Below, in pieces: positions 8,435-16,822 of a DNA stretch of 64,000 nt. How positions within the stretch are numbered: position 1 is the first letter of the stretch; every line of letters begins with the position of its first letter. Origin of the DNA: Holophagaceae bacterium (lineage in GTDB: Bacteria > Acidobacteriota > Holophagae > Holophagales > Holophagaceae); NCBI GenBank assembly GCA_016710635.1, contig JADJVL010000005.1, positions 1 through 64,000 on the forward strand. Direction: 5' to 3'. The notes below the pieces were generated by a model, which was not told the origin of the DNA, did no database searches, and worked only from the letters and a program-made list of their open reading frames with translations. The translations under genes were made by a program, and so were the position numbers.

Positions 8435-9856
8435 GTGGCTCGAAGACCGAATCCACGAAGCCTCATCGTTGCTGCAAGCCTTGGCATGGGGTTACTCCTG
8501 CTGGCCTGTGGAGGGGGAGGCGGCGGAAGCACCTCTGGGCAGCAGTCCAGTGGAATTTACCCACCTGCGAGTGGCGAGACCGTAGGCATTTCTGCCTATT
8601 ACACCAATCCCAAAGTCTCCAGCAGCGCCTCGGGAACGAATGCCCTGGGTTGGATCACGGAGGAATCATCGTCCGGCACCACCCGGCGGATCTACAACGT
8701 GTCCGTCAACACGAATGCCTCCTGGTCAACTCCCGCGGCCCTGGCGGACTCGACCTGGAGATACGGTCTGACCTCGGGGAAGGGTGGCCGCGTCATGGCT
8801 ATTTGGCAGGCCCAGAACGAGGCCAAGATGCTGAACTGCTTCAGTCGCATCTACCGGAATGGGACCTGGGACCCGCTACCCGCGCGCCTGACTCCCATCG
8901 ATCGCCTGGAATCCGACATGAGTGCACAGGAATCGAAGCTTCCCATCGCGCTGCTCTATGGAACCGACGGTGCGGCAGCGATCTGGGTTGGCGGGCAGGG
9001 GGCGGGAACGGGGACGGCCCAGAACGAACGGCTCTATTTCAGGCGCCTGAGCAATGGCAGCTGGTCCGAGCCGCTGATCCTCGATACGGGCACCTACTTC
9101 GAACACATCCTCGGGCGACCCTACGCCACCGTCGCCGAGTCCGGCAAGGTGCTCGTGACCTGGATGAAGCTGCCGGGTCTCGGTTCCCAGAACCCCGTGG
9201 AGTTTAAGACCGCGATCCTTGAGGAGAACAAGGCGCCCGTTTTTTCCACGGTCCAGGGGGCCGCCATTGGACCCTATCGGGCCTTCCCGTACCTGGATCC
9301 GCAGGAGACGCCATTCATCGGATTCATCACTTCGGCCTCCTTGCCCGCCGTGATCCGCTTCGCCAACGGAGCCTGGTCCAGCCCGAGCCTCCTCGGGGCG
9401 TCGCCATCCCTGGCGTCGGATGGCTTCCTCCTGTCCTCGGATCCCGGCGGCCAGACGGTGGCCATCTGGGCTGAGCCTTCGGCGACGTATGGACAGAACC
9501 GGATCTCCTTTGCCCGGTTCAACGGGACCACATGGGCCCAACCGCAGGTGCTAGCTGCGGGCCCCTACAACCAGAACGGAAATGCCACGTTGCTGTTCTC
9601 CTACAAGCGTCCGAACGGACAACTGGATATCGCTTGGCTGCATTACACCAAGTACACGGAATTCCCTTCAGTTGTCCCCCAGTTGCACTACATGTCCTGG
9701 GGGACTTCAGGCCCGGGGGTTCCTCAACCGGTCCTCACCGGTTCTTCCGTCTTCACCCTCGGCATTGGCGCAACCTCCGGGAACGAATCCCTCATCATGT
9801 GGTCGAAGTACAAGGACGCCTACTCAGATGAGATCCTATCGACGACCATGCACTGA
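8435..9856 (+). CDS. Hypothetical lipoprotein, possible beta-propeller
   Basis: About 473 aa. GTG at 8435 is preferred because GGAG sits 7 bases upstream and it yields a compact lipoprotein signal: basic ARRPNPRS, a hydrophobic core, then the lipobox LLACGGG with Cys as the acylated residue. After a Gly/Ser linker the body has repeated short elements with Trp and Gly, such as NGTWDPLP, NGSWSEP, NGAWSSP and NGTTWAQP. These look like successive blades of a sialidase- or exo-alpha-sialidase-like propeller. No catalytic residues can be assigned. Codon use includes more A/T-ending codons than its neighbours, which may mean recent acquisition. Confidence 0.75.
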   Translation: MARRPNPRSLIVAASLGMGLLLLACGGGGGGSTSGQQSSGIYPPASGETVGISAYYTNPKVSSSASGTNALGWITEESSSGTTRRIYNVSVNTNASWSTPAALADSTWRYGLTSGKGGRVMAIWQAQNEAKMLNCFSRIYRNGTWDPLPARLTPIDRLESDMSAQESKLPIALLYGTDGAAAIWVGGQGAGTGTAQNERLYFRRLSNGSWSEPLILDTGTYFEHILGRPYATVAESGKVLVTWMKLPGLGSQNPVEFKTAILEENKAPVFSTVQGAAIGPYRAFPYLDPQETPFIGFITSASLPAVIRFANGAWSSPSLLGASPSLASDGFLLSSDPGGQTVAIWAEPSATYGQNRISFARFNGTTWAQPQVLAAGPYNQNGNATLLFSYKRPNGQLDIAWLHYTKYTEFPSVVPQLHYMSWGTSGPGVPQPVLTGSSVFTLGIGATSGNESLIMWSKYKDAYSDEILSTTMH

Positions 9857-9971
9857 TTCCGTGTAGCTCCTGCCGTCGACCGGACAATTCAGTCACCCCC
9901 TGCCGACCTCCCAAGGGTCGGGTCCAATGAACCCCCGGACCCCAATCGGGGTTGACCCCCACGGCCCGCCC

Positions 9972-11540
9972 ATGACCCTCGCCACTGAAGTCGCCCGCCG
10001 CCGCACCTTCGCGATCATCAGCCACCCCGACGCGGGCAAGACCACGCTGACGGAGAAGCTCCTCCTCTATGGCGGCGCCATCGACCGGGCGGGCTCGGTG
10101 AAAGGGCGGGAGGGCTCGGGCCACGCCCAGTCCGACTGGATGGCCATCGAGCAGGAACGCGGGATTTCCGTCACCTCGGCGGCCATGCAGTTCGAGTTCA
10201 AGGGCCACGCCATCAACCTGCTGGATACCCCGGGCCACCAGGACTTCTCCGAGGACACCTACCGGGCCCTGACGGCAGCCGATTCGGTGGTGATGCTGCT
10301 GGACTGCGCCAAGGGCGTGGAGGAGCAGACCAAGAAGCTGTTCCGCGTGGCCTCGGAACGCAAGCTCCCCATCTTCACCTTCATCAACAAGCTGGACCGT
10401 CCGGGCCGGGAGCCCGTGGAGCTCATCGACGAGGTGGAGGAGCTCTTCGGCCTCGCCGCCGTGCCCATGACCTGGCCCATCGGGTCCGGCCCGGACTTCA
10501 AGGGCGTCTACGTGCGGGCCACGGGGCAGATCCAGGTCTTCGAGAAGGCCAAGGCCGGCCGCAAGGCGCGGGTGGTGGGGCAGGGCGGCCTGGACGATCC
10601 GGAGATCGTGGCCCTGCTGACGCCTGCGGAACTGCGGCAGCTCAAGGACGACGTGGACCTGATGGACCACGTGCTCCCGCCCTTCGACCGCGCCGAGTTC
10701 CTGGCGGGGCGCCAGTCGCCCATGTTCTTCGGCTCGGCGGTGAACAACTTCGGCGTGGCGGAGTTCCTGGAGGAGTTCCTGGCCCTCGCGCCCTCGCCGG
10801 GCCCACGGCCGACGCGGGAGGGCGGCGAGGTGGCGCCGGAGGCGCCCTTCACGGCCTTCGTGTTCAAAGTGCAGGCCAACATGAACAAGGCCCACCGGGA
10901 CCGGGTGGCCTTCGCCCGCATCGTCAGCGGCCACTTCGAGCGGGGCATGGACGCCCTGCACGTGCGGGAGAAGAAGACGCTGAAGTTGAACTACCCCCAC
11001 ATGTTCTTCGGCCGGGAGCGGCAGATCGTGGACGAAGCCTGGCCCGGCGACATCCTCGGCCTCATCAATCCCGGCATGTTCCGCATCGGGGACGTGCTGA
11101 GCGCCGCGGGCCCCGTGGACTTCCACGCCGTTCCCCGCTTCTCCCCGGAGCAGTTCTCCTCCGTGCGCCTCGCGGACCCCGGCGCCCGCAAAGGGTTCCT
11201 CAAAGGCATCGGCCAGATCGCGGAAGAAGGCGTGGTCCAGGTCTTCTGGCCCAAGGGCGGCGCGCCCCTGCCGATCCTCGGCGCCGTGGGCCGCCTCCAG
11301 TTCGACGTCCTGCAGCACCGGCTGAAGGACGAGTACGCCTGTCCCGTGCTCCTCGAGCCCCGGGGCTTCCAGATGGCCCGCTGGCTGGAGGGCGGCTGGC
11401 CCGAGCCCTCGCGGTTCTGGGGCGAGCTGGTGGAGGATGCGGACGGGAATCCGGCCATCCTGTTCGAGAACGACTGGCAGCGACGGACGACGGCGGAGAA
11501 GAACCCGGAGCTCCGCTTTCTGGAGCACCCGCCGATCTAG
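9972..11540 (+). CDS. prfC: Peptide chain release factor 3 (PrfC)
   Basis: About 522 aa, a translational GTPase that recycles RF1/RF2 from the ribosome. The P loop is in ISHPDAGKTTL. Switch II is DTPGHQDFSEDT and the G4 motif is NKLD. RF3 hallmarks are the GSVKGR and SDWMAIEQERGISV segments near the N terminus and the C-terminal FDVLQHRLKDEY element. The ATG at 9972 gives the N terminus expected from other RF3 proteins (MTLATEVARRRTFAI). An upstream in-frame ATG at 9927 would add 15 residues and has a somewhat better ribosome-binding site. A small hairpin (ACCCC/GGGGT at 9939-9952) lies between the two starts. Confidence 0.95.
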   Translation: MTLATEVARRRTFAIISHPDAGKTTLTEKLLLYGGAIDRAGSVKGREGSGHAQSDWMAIEQERGISVTSAAMQFEFKGHAINLLDTPGHQDFSEDTYRALTAADSVVMLLDCAKGVEEQTKKLFRVASERKLPIFTFINKLDRPGREPVELIDEVEELFGLAAVPMTWPIGSGPDFKGVYVRATGQIQVFEKAKAGRKARVVGQGGLDDPEIVALLTPAELRQLKDDVDLMDHVLPPFDRAEFLAGRQSPMFFGSAVNNFGVAEFLEEFLALAPSPGPRPTREGGEVAPEAPFTAFVFKVQANMNKAHRDRVAFARIVSGHFERGMDALHVREKKTLKLNYPHMFFGRERQIVDEAWPGDILGLINPGMFRIGDVLSAAGPVDFHAVPRFSPEQFSSVRLADPGARKGFLKGIGQIAEEGVVQVFWPKGGAPLPILGAVGRLQFDVLQHRLKDEYACPVLLEPRGFQMARWLEGGWPEPSRFWGELVEDADGNPAILFENDWQRRTTAEKNPELRFLEHPPI

Positions 11541-11651
11541 GGCCGCCGGGCGGCGGGTCACAGGAAAGTTCCAGCCCAGCGACCGGATCAGCACCGCGCC
11601 GTTCCGGATTGGTCATGGCCCTGGGCGAGGCTTAAAGCCCAGAGGTGGACC

Positions 11652-12197
11652 ATGGAAGCTCGGCAACCGCTGGAGGGGACTCCCGTCAATGAAGGCGGCC
11701 GCGTGGTCGTCCGCGCCCTGGAGAGCGGCGACTACGCCCACCTCCGCCGCCTCGAAGCGGAGATCTGGGGCGGCGACGCCGCGGGCCAGCTCTGCCCGCA
11801 CTACCTCCGGCTTTGCACGGAGCTCTTCCCGGACTGGTGCTTCCTCGCCTTGGACGGGGAGCGGCCCGTGGGCTACGTGCTGAACTTCGTGAACGGCAAG
11901 GTCGCCTACTGCGCCACCCTCGCGGTGCATCCGGACTACCAGAAGACGCGCGTGAACTACCTCCTGATCCGGGCGATGGTGGCGCGGCTCGTGACGGCGG
12001 ACCTGGACGCCTGCCGCTTCCTCGTGGAGCCGGGCAACCTGGACGCCCGCAGCGTCCACGAAGCCCTGGGCGCTCGCGTCGTTGGCGAGGTGGAGGACTT
12101 CTACCATCCCGGGGACCGGCGCCTCTGGTCCGTCATCGACCGCCAGGACCTCGCCCGCATGCGCGCCCGCTACGCGCGGCTGCGGCTCGTTTCGTGA
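11652..12197 (+). CDS. GNAT-family N-acetyltransferase
   Basis: 181 aa. The order of elements fits the GNAT fold: an early VVVRALESGDYAHLRRLE strand/helix, the central FLALDGERPVGYVLNF beta strands, ATLAVHPDYQKTRVNYLL (motif A region) and a late ALGARVVGEVEDFY strand. The pyrophosphate-binding loop is divergent: QKTRVN in place of the usual Q/RxxGxG/A. Acceptor unknown. Its stop overlaps the GTG of the acyltransferase gene by four bases (GTGA), so the two are coupled. Confidence 0.8.
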   Translation: MEARQPLEGTPVNEGGRVVVRALESGDYAHLRRLEAEIWGGDAAGQLCPHYLRLCTELFPDWCFLALDGERPVGYVLNFVNGKVAYCATLAVHPDYQKTRVNYLLIRAMVARLVTADLDACRFLVEPGNLDARSVHEALGARVVGEVEDFYHPGDRRLWSVIDRQDLARMRARYARLRLVS

Positions 12198-12928
12198 GGG
12201 AGGCGGCGGGCGCCTTTGATCCGCATGCGGCCGCGCGCGAAGGCCGCCCAACGCCTCTGATCCGCTGGGCCGGCGCCCTGGGGACCACGGGGCGCCAGCT
12301 CGCGACGCTGGCCGCCGGCGGCGGCTCCCCGCAAGGGCTGTCGGCGTGGTCGGCGCGGCTGCTGGGGCACCTCGGCGTCGAGGTGGAGGTCGCTTCGGCC
12401 CTGGCGGACGCGCAGCTCTGGGTCTCGAACCACCTGAGCTGGCTGGATCCCATGGTGCTCTTCTCCCTGCGTCCCATGGGCACCCTGGCCAAGGCGGAAG
12501 TGGCGGCCTATCCCTTCATCGGGCGCGGCGCCCGGCGGGCGGGTCTGCGCTTCGTGGACCGCTCCGAGCCCCTCAGCCGGGCCGCGGCCCTGGCGGCCTT
12601 CGCCGCCGACCTCCGGCGGGGCCGGCCCACGCTCCTCTTCCCGGAGGGCACCACGACCTGCGGAGAAACCTTGGCGCCCCTCTTCGAGGGCGGTCTCCGC
12701 GCGGCCCACGCCCTCGGCGTCACCGTTCTGCCCCTGCGGCTGCAGTGCGACGCCACGCACTATCCCTGGACGGGGGACGAGGCCCTGCTGCCCCACCTGG
12801 ATGCACTGGTCCGGGTGCCCTCGACACGGGTCCGGGTCCTGCCGGGGCCCGCCCTCGATCCGGCCTCCGAGCCCGATCCGGAAGCCTTCCTCCGCCGCAT
12901 CGCCGCCCACCTGCGGCCCCAGCCCTAG
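12194..12928 (+). CDS. 1-acyl-glycerol-3-phosphate acyltransferase-like protein (PlsC family)
   Basis: 244 aa. The catalytic NHxxxxD motif is seen as NHLSWLD (79-85), and the substrate motif FPEGTT at 149-154 follows the R(S/T)-rich RFVDRSEP block. Enzymes of this family transfer acyl groups to lysophosphatidate or to related lipids such as ornithine lipid. The GTG start at 12194 overlaps the stop of the GNAT gene. An acyltransferase immediately after a GNAT protein could indicate an aminolipid pathway (first N-acylation, then O-acylation). That is an inference from order only. Confidence 0.85.
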   Translation: MREAAGAFDPHAAAREGRPTPLIRWAGALGTTGRQLATLAAGGGSPQGLSAWSARLLGHLGVEVEVASALADAQLWVSNHLSWLDPMVLFSLRPMGTLAKAEVAAYPFIGRGARRAGLRFVDRSEPLSRAAALAAFAADLRRGRPTLLFPEGTTTCGETLAPLFEGGLRAAHALGVTVLPLRLQCDATHYPWTGDEALLPHLDALVRVPSTRVRVLPGPALDPASEPDPEAFLRRIAAHLRPQP

Positions 12929-12935
12929 GACCCGC

Positions 12936-13907
12936 ATGGACCCCGCCCTCCTGTTCACCGGCGTCGACGCCGTCCTCCGCAGCGGCCTCACGCCCTTCCT
13001 CGGCCTGCCGGCGCAGGCCGGGCCGTGCGAGGCCGCGGGCGTCGTGCTGGGCGCGCCCTTCGACGGCGGCGTCCTCCACCGTCCCGGCGCGCGGCTCGGG
13101 CCCTGGGCCCTGCGCGCCGCAAGCTTGGGCCTGGGCCGCCTGCCCATGCCCCTGCGCCTCCAGGGCCGGGACGAGCTCGAATACCCGCCCCGGGGCTATG
13201 CCGCGGTGGACTGGGTGGACGGCGGCAACCTCCCGACCCGGCCCTTCGGAATCGGCGACGCCCTGCGCGCGGTGCAAGGGGGCTGCGCGGCCTGGATCGC
13301 TGAAGGCGCCCGCACCCTGCTCCTCGGCGGGGACCACCTGATGACCCTGGGCGCCCTCAGGGCCCACGCCGAAGCCCACGGTCCCCTGGGCCTCCTGCAC
13401 TTCGACGCCCATCCGGACGCTGGGGATGAGGCGATGGCGGCGGCCCTCTGGGGTTCACCCGTCCACCACGGGACCTGGGTCCGCCAGGCCCTGCAGGAAG
13501 GCCTCCTGGACGGTCGCCGCACCGTGCAGGTGGGCCTGCGGGCGCCGCGGCACGATAGCGAGGAACTTGCCTTCCTCGCGGATGCCGGGGTCCGGATGTG
13601 GACGCCCTACGACCTGCGGGATGGCCGCCTGGCTTCCCAACTGCAGGGGGACCTCGCCCGCGTGGGCCAGGGGCCCGCCTATGTGAGCGTGGATCTGGAC
13701 GTACTGGATCCGGCCTTCTGTCCCGCCGTGGCCGAACCCGTGCCCGGCGGCCTGAGCGTCCTGGAGACCCTGCAACTCCTGCAGGCGGTGCACCGATGGC
13801 CCGCCCCCTGGGTGGGCGCGGACGTGATGGAACTCGCCCCGCCCTTGCCCGGCGCGGAAGAGACCGCGCGCGTCGGCGCCCATCTGGCCCTTCACCTCCT
13901 CGCATGA
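12936..13907 (+). CDS. Agmatinase/arginase-family ureohydrolase
   Basis: 323 aa. All six binuclear manganese ligands are visible: His134 (GGDH), Asp157, His159 and Asp161 (FDAHPD), and Asp253 and Asp255 (SVDLDVLDP). The family hydrolyses agmatine, arginine, guanidinobutyrate or formiminoglutamate to release urea or an equivalent. The PGGLS element near the C terminus is more like agmatinase than arginase, but substrate cannot be fixed by eye. The ATG is 7 bp after the acyltransferase stop, so the three genes probably form one unit. Confidence 0.85.
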   Translation: MDPALLFTGVDAVLRSGLTPFLGLPAQAGPCEAAGVVLGAPFDGGVLHRPGARLGPWALRAASLGLGRLPMPLRLQGRDELEYPPRGYAAVDWVDGGNLPTRPFGIGDALRAVQGGCAAWIAEGARTLLLGGDHLMTLGALRAHAEAHGPLGLLHFDAHPDAGDEAMAAALWGSPVHHGTWVRQALQEGLLDGRRTVQVGLRAPRHDSEELAFLADAGVRMWTPYDLRDGRLASQLQGDLARVGQGPAYVSVDLDVLDPAFCPAVAEPVPGGLSVLETLQLLQAVHRWPAPWVGADVMELAPPLPGAEETARVGAHLALHLLA

Positions 13908-13995
13908 GGCGTCCATCGGGCTTCGTTCCTCCGATGTGCCGCGGGCTTCACGCGCCTTTCAAGGTCCGAACCCATGCTGGGGCAGGGAGGATTCG

Positions 13996-14511
13996 ATGAT
14001 GTCCGCGAACTGGCTGGCCCTGTTGCAGCGCCAATCGGCGCCGTGGGAGCCTGTGACCTGGAACGAAGTGGTCGTGGGCTACGACTTCGGCCTGGTGGCC
14101 TTCGCCGAGATCCGGCGCTGGATCCGCAGCCACGGCTTTCGGGGCGAAGCCTGCCGGCGACTCGCGGAGCACGAAGGGGAAGCGCCCATGAAGGACTTCG
14201 AGGCCACCCTCTGGGAAGCCTGCCGCGAAGCCACGGGGCGGCTGCCAAGGCCCGGGGGCGAGCGCTGGGCCCGCGCCCAGGACCGCTGGCGTCTGGCCCT
14301 CGTGCGGGAGGCCCTCGATGCCGAACTCCGCCCCGAAGCCCTGGCGGTGGTCCTGGAGAGCATCTGGGAACGGGTGGGCTGTCCAGAGGATATGGTGGGT
14401 CTGTGGACCCGCCCGGCTCCCTGGGCCACGGGCCCTGTGACCGTGGATTACGGGGCCCTGTGGCGCTTCCTCCGCCGCCGCGAGGAGGATCAGGACCTCG
14501 TCCCGGCCTGA
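13996..14511 (+). CDS. Hypothetical protein
   Basis: 171 aa, starting at ATG 13996 (or the adjacent ATG at 13999) with a strong GGGAGG site 5-8 bases upstream. Soluble, with no signal or membrane segment. It is rich in Trp, Arg and Glu, with segments such as EIRRWIRSHGF and ALWRFLRRREEDQD. No family recognised; it appears to be alpha-helical. It starts 88 bp after the ureohydrolase and is convergent with the STAS gene. Confidence 0.65.
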   Translation: MMSANWLALLQRQSAPWEPVTWNEVVVGYDFGLVAFAEIRRWIRSHGFRGEACRRLAEHEGEAPMKDFEATLWEACREATGRLPRPGGERWARAQDRWRLALVREALDAELRPEALAVVLESIWERVGCPEDMVGLWTRPAPWATGPVTVDYGALWRFLRRREEDQDLVPA

Positions 14512-14559
14512 CCACTCACAGGGACGACTGGTCGTACGGGCTGGGCCAGGACGGAAGGC

Positions 14560-14895
14560 TCAGTCCCAGAGGATCTCGCCGGGCTGCAGGTCCTTGATGT
14601 CCAGGACGAGATGGAGGCTGGCCATCCGAAGGACCAGGGCGATGCGTGGTTTCAGGCCGCAGAGGATGAACTGGCCGCCCTTGTTCTTGATGGAGACGTA
14701 GCTGGCGACGATTTGGCCCACGCCCAGGCTGTCCATGAACGCCACGGTGGAGAGGTCGAGGAGCACCTTGGTGACCCCTTCCTCCAGCCCCTGCTGAACG
14801 GCCTTCAGCAACTCATCGCCGCCTTCGGTGATGGTGACCTTTTCGCCGGGGGCGATGATCAGGATCCCTTGATGCAGATGTCTCTTGAGGGTCAT
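14560..14895 (-). CDS. STAS-domain anti-sigma factor antagonist-like protein
   Basis: 111 aa single STAS domain. The start at 14895 (MTLKRHL) is preferred because GGGAGG lies a few bases upstream. The motif VAFMDSLGVGQ carries Ser56, the position that a partner switch kinase phosphorylates in SpoIIAA/RsbV-type proteins. It could therefore act in a partner-switching module, but no anti-sigma kinase or phosphatase gene is beside it. It lies downstream of the pit gene on the same strand with a 160-bp gap that shows no clear element. Confidence 0.85.
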   Translation of the reverse strand: MTLKRHLHQGILIIAPGEKVTITEGGDELLKAVQQGLEEGVTKVLLDLSTVAFMDSLGVGQIVASYVSIKNKGGQFILCGLKPRIALVLRMASLHLVLDIKDLQPGEILWD

Positions 14896-15058
14896 GGCGC
14901 CTCCCGGGGGATCCAAAGGATCCAGTGGATCAGGAAGCTGGAACGGCCCTGTGAACTCCGTGGCCCGTCTTTGTGGCCATAAGGCGCTCGGATCCGGCCT
15001 GACCAGCCCAGGGCTGCTCAGCTCGCGCCCGAAGGCCGCCCAACAGGAGCACCTGCGC

Positions 15059-16075
15059 TCAGAAGTAGGGCGCCACCAGCTTCAGGAACCCCGCCGCCAG
15101 CAGCGCGCTCACGGGGATGGTCAGGATCCAGGCCATCATGATGTTGCCCGCGACGCCCCAGCGGACGGCGGAGGCGTTCATGGAGGCGCCGACGCCCATG
15201 ATGGCGCCGGTGATGCTGTGGGTGGTGCTCACGGGAATGCCGAAGTGGGCGGTGGTGAACAGCACGGCGGCGGCGGCGGTCTCCGCGGCGAAGCCGTGGA
15301 TGGGCCGCAGTTTCACGATGCGCGACCCCATGGTCTTGATGATCTTCCAGCCGCCGGAAGCGGTGCCGAGGGCCATGAAGGTGGCGCTGCCGATCTTGAT
15401 CCAGAGGGGCACGATCACCTTGGCCTTCTCGTCGAGCGGCAGGTGGAACTTGTAGGCGATGAGGGCGAGACAGATGATGCCCATGGCCTTCTGGGCGTCG
15501 TTCTGACCGTGGGTGAAGGACATGGCGGCGGCGCTCACCAACTGGGCCTTCCGGAAGACGAAATTGACCTTTTGTCCCGGGAAATGGCGGACGATCCAGA
15601 GGATCGACAGGATCAGGATCATGCCCACCAGGAAGCCCATGGCGGGGGAGATGATGATGAAAGCGCCGATCTCCTGGAGCTTCTTGGTGTGGAGGGCGCC
15701 GAAGCCGGCGTGGGCCACGACGGCGCCGGCGAGGCCACCCAGGAGCGTGTGGCTGGTGCTGGATGGGATGCCCAGCCACCAGGTGAGGAGGTCCCAGGTG
15801 ATGGCGGCCATGAGGGCCGCGGCGATCACCGCTGGCACCACGTGCTGGCTGTCGGCGATGCCCTTGGCGATGGTGGTGGCGACGGACGTGCCTGCGAGGG
15901 CGCCGGCGAAATTCAGCACGGCGGACATCAGCAGCGCGTATTTGGCGGGCAGCACGCCGGTGCTGACCACGGTGGCGATGGAGTTCGCCGTGTCATGGAA
16001 GCCGTTGATGTAGTCGATGCCCCAGGCCAGAAGGATCAGGACCGCCAGGGACGGGATGAGAAAGGCTTCGATCAT
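15059..16075 (-). CDS. pit: Low-affinity inorganic phosphate transporter, Pit family
   Basis: 338 aa integral membrane protein with about ten hydrophobic helices. The duplicated PiT signature is visible: GFHDTANSIATVV near the N terminus and FTHGQNDAQKAMG in the second half. Takes up metal-phosphate with protons. The start at 16075 (MIEAFLIPSL) lies 8 bases after the stop of the DUF47 gene, with GAGGG overlapping that stop, so the two are translated together. This pairing is the usual Pit/DUF47 arrangement. Confidence 0.93.
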   Translation of the reverse strand: MIEAFLIPSLAVLILLAWGIDYINGFHDTANSIATVVSTGVLPAKYALLMSAVLNFAGALAGTSVATTIAKGIADSQHVVPAVIAAALMAAITWDLLTWWLGIPSSTSHTLLGGLAGAVVAHAGFGALHTKKLQEIGAFIIISPAMGFLVGMILILSILWIVRHFPGQKVNFVFRKAQLVSAAAMSFTHGQNDAQKAMGIICLALIAYKFHLPLDEKAKVIVPLWIKIGSATFMALGTASGGWKIIKTMGSRIVKLRPIHGFAAETAAAAVLFTTAHFGIPVSTTHSITGAIMGVGASMNASAVRWGVAGNIMMAWILTIPVSALLAAGFLKLVAPYF

Positions 16076-16083
16076 CGAAACCC

Positions 16084-16731
16084 TCAGGCGTTCTTCATGA
16101 CGGTGGAGCCCACGACCTGGGCGACGAGCTCGATGCGGTCCGTGGCGTCCTCGGTGAAGGAGAGCAGTTCCTTCCACTTGATCAGTTCGATGGGGTCCGT
16201 GGGATTCTCGAAAATCTGGGCGATGGCGGCGTGGTACACGGAATCCGCCTGGTTCTCCAGGACGTGGCAGTGCTGGATGCGGGCCCGGATGTCCTTGATG
16301 TCCGACATGGTGCGCAGGGCCTTGATGAGGTGCACCAACTCACCGGAACCCTCCACGACATTGCTGGTGAGCTGGGTGAGGGCCGGCATGATGTGCTGGA
16401 TCCGGTAGAGCACGATGCGCTCGCAGACCGTATCCAGGCGGTCCACCACGTCGTCCAGGGCGTGGGTCAGGGCGAGGATGTCCTCCCGCTCGATGGGGGT
16501 CACGAAGACCTGGTTGAGCCGGTCGATGAGCTCGTGGGTCAGCTCGTCCCCCTTGTGCTCGAAGTCCTTCATCTCCCGGCGCATCTCGGGAAAGCGGCTG
16601 GGATCCCCGGTGCGGAGCTCCCGGTCGAGGTGCTGGGCGGCGGAAGCCACATTGGTCGCGGCCGCCTCCAGCAGGTCGAAAAAGACCATTTCACGGGGCT
16701 TCAACCACTTCAGGAGGGTGTTCAGGGACAT
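16084..16731 (-). CDS. DUF47 / PhoU-like Pit accessory protein
   Basis: 215 aa, all helical, with PhoU-like metal-site segments DFEHKGDELTHEL and ALDDVVDRLD. The start at 16731 (MSLNTLLKWLKP) has GGAG five bases upstream. DUF47 proteins usually accompany Pit transporters and are thought to modulate them. A PHO-box-like sequence lies upstream at 16766-16783, in the divergent gap shared with the phoR gene. Confidence 0.9.
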   Translation of the reverse strand: MSLNTLLKWLKPREMVFFDLLEAAATNVASAAQHLDRELRTGDPSRFPEMRREMKDFEHKGDELTHELIDRLNQVFVTPIEREDILALTHALDDVVDRLDTVCERIVLYRIQHIMPALTQLTSNVVEGSGELVHLIKALRTMSDIKDIRARIQHCHVLENQADSVYHAAIAQIFENPTDPIELIKWKELLSFTEDATDRIELVAQVVGSTVMKNA

Positions 16732-16765
16732 GGAAACTCCAACTTGGGCAGAGTCGCCCGGGGCG

Positions 16766-16783
16766 CTGTAAACATTCTGCAAC
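16766..16783. promoter_or_regulatory. Candidate PHO box (PhoB site) between DUF47-pit and phoR
   Basis: CTGTAAACATTCTGCAAC matches 13 of 18 positions of the E. coli PHO box, with the two CTG half-sites spaced 11 bp apart as expected. It sits in the 90-bp divergent gap inside a cluster of phosphate genes. Inference from similarity and context; no comparable site was found ahead of pstS. Confidence 0.45.
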
Positions 16784-16822
16784 AAACTTCGGCGCTTCCA
16801 TGACCTGATCCACAATCAATCC

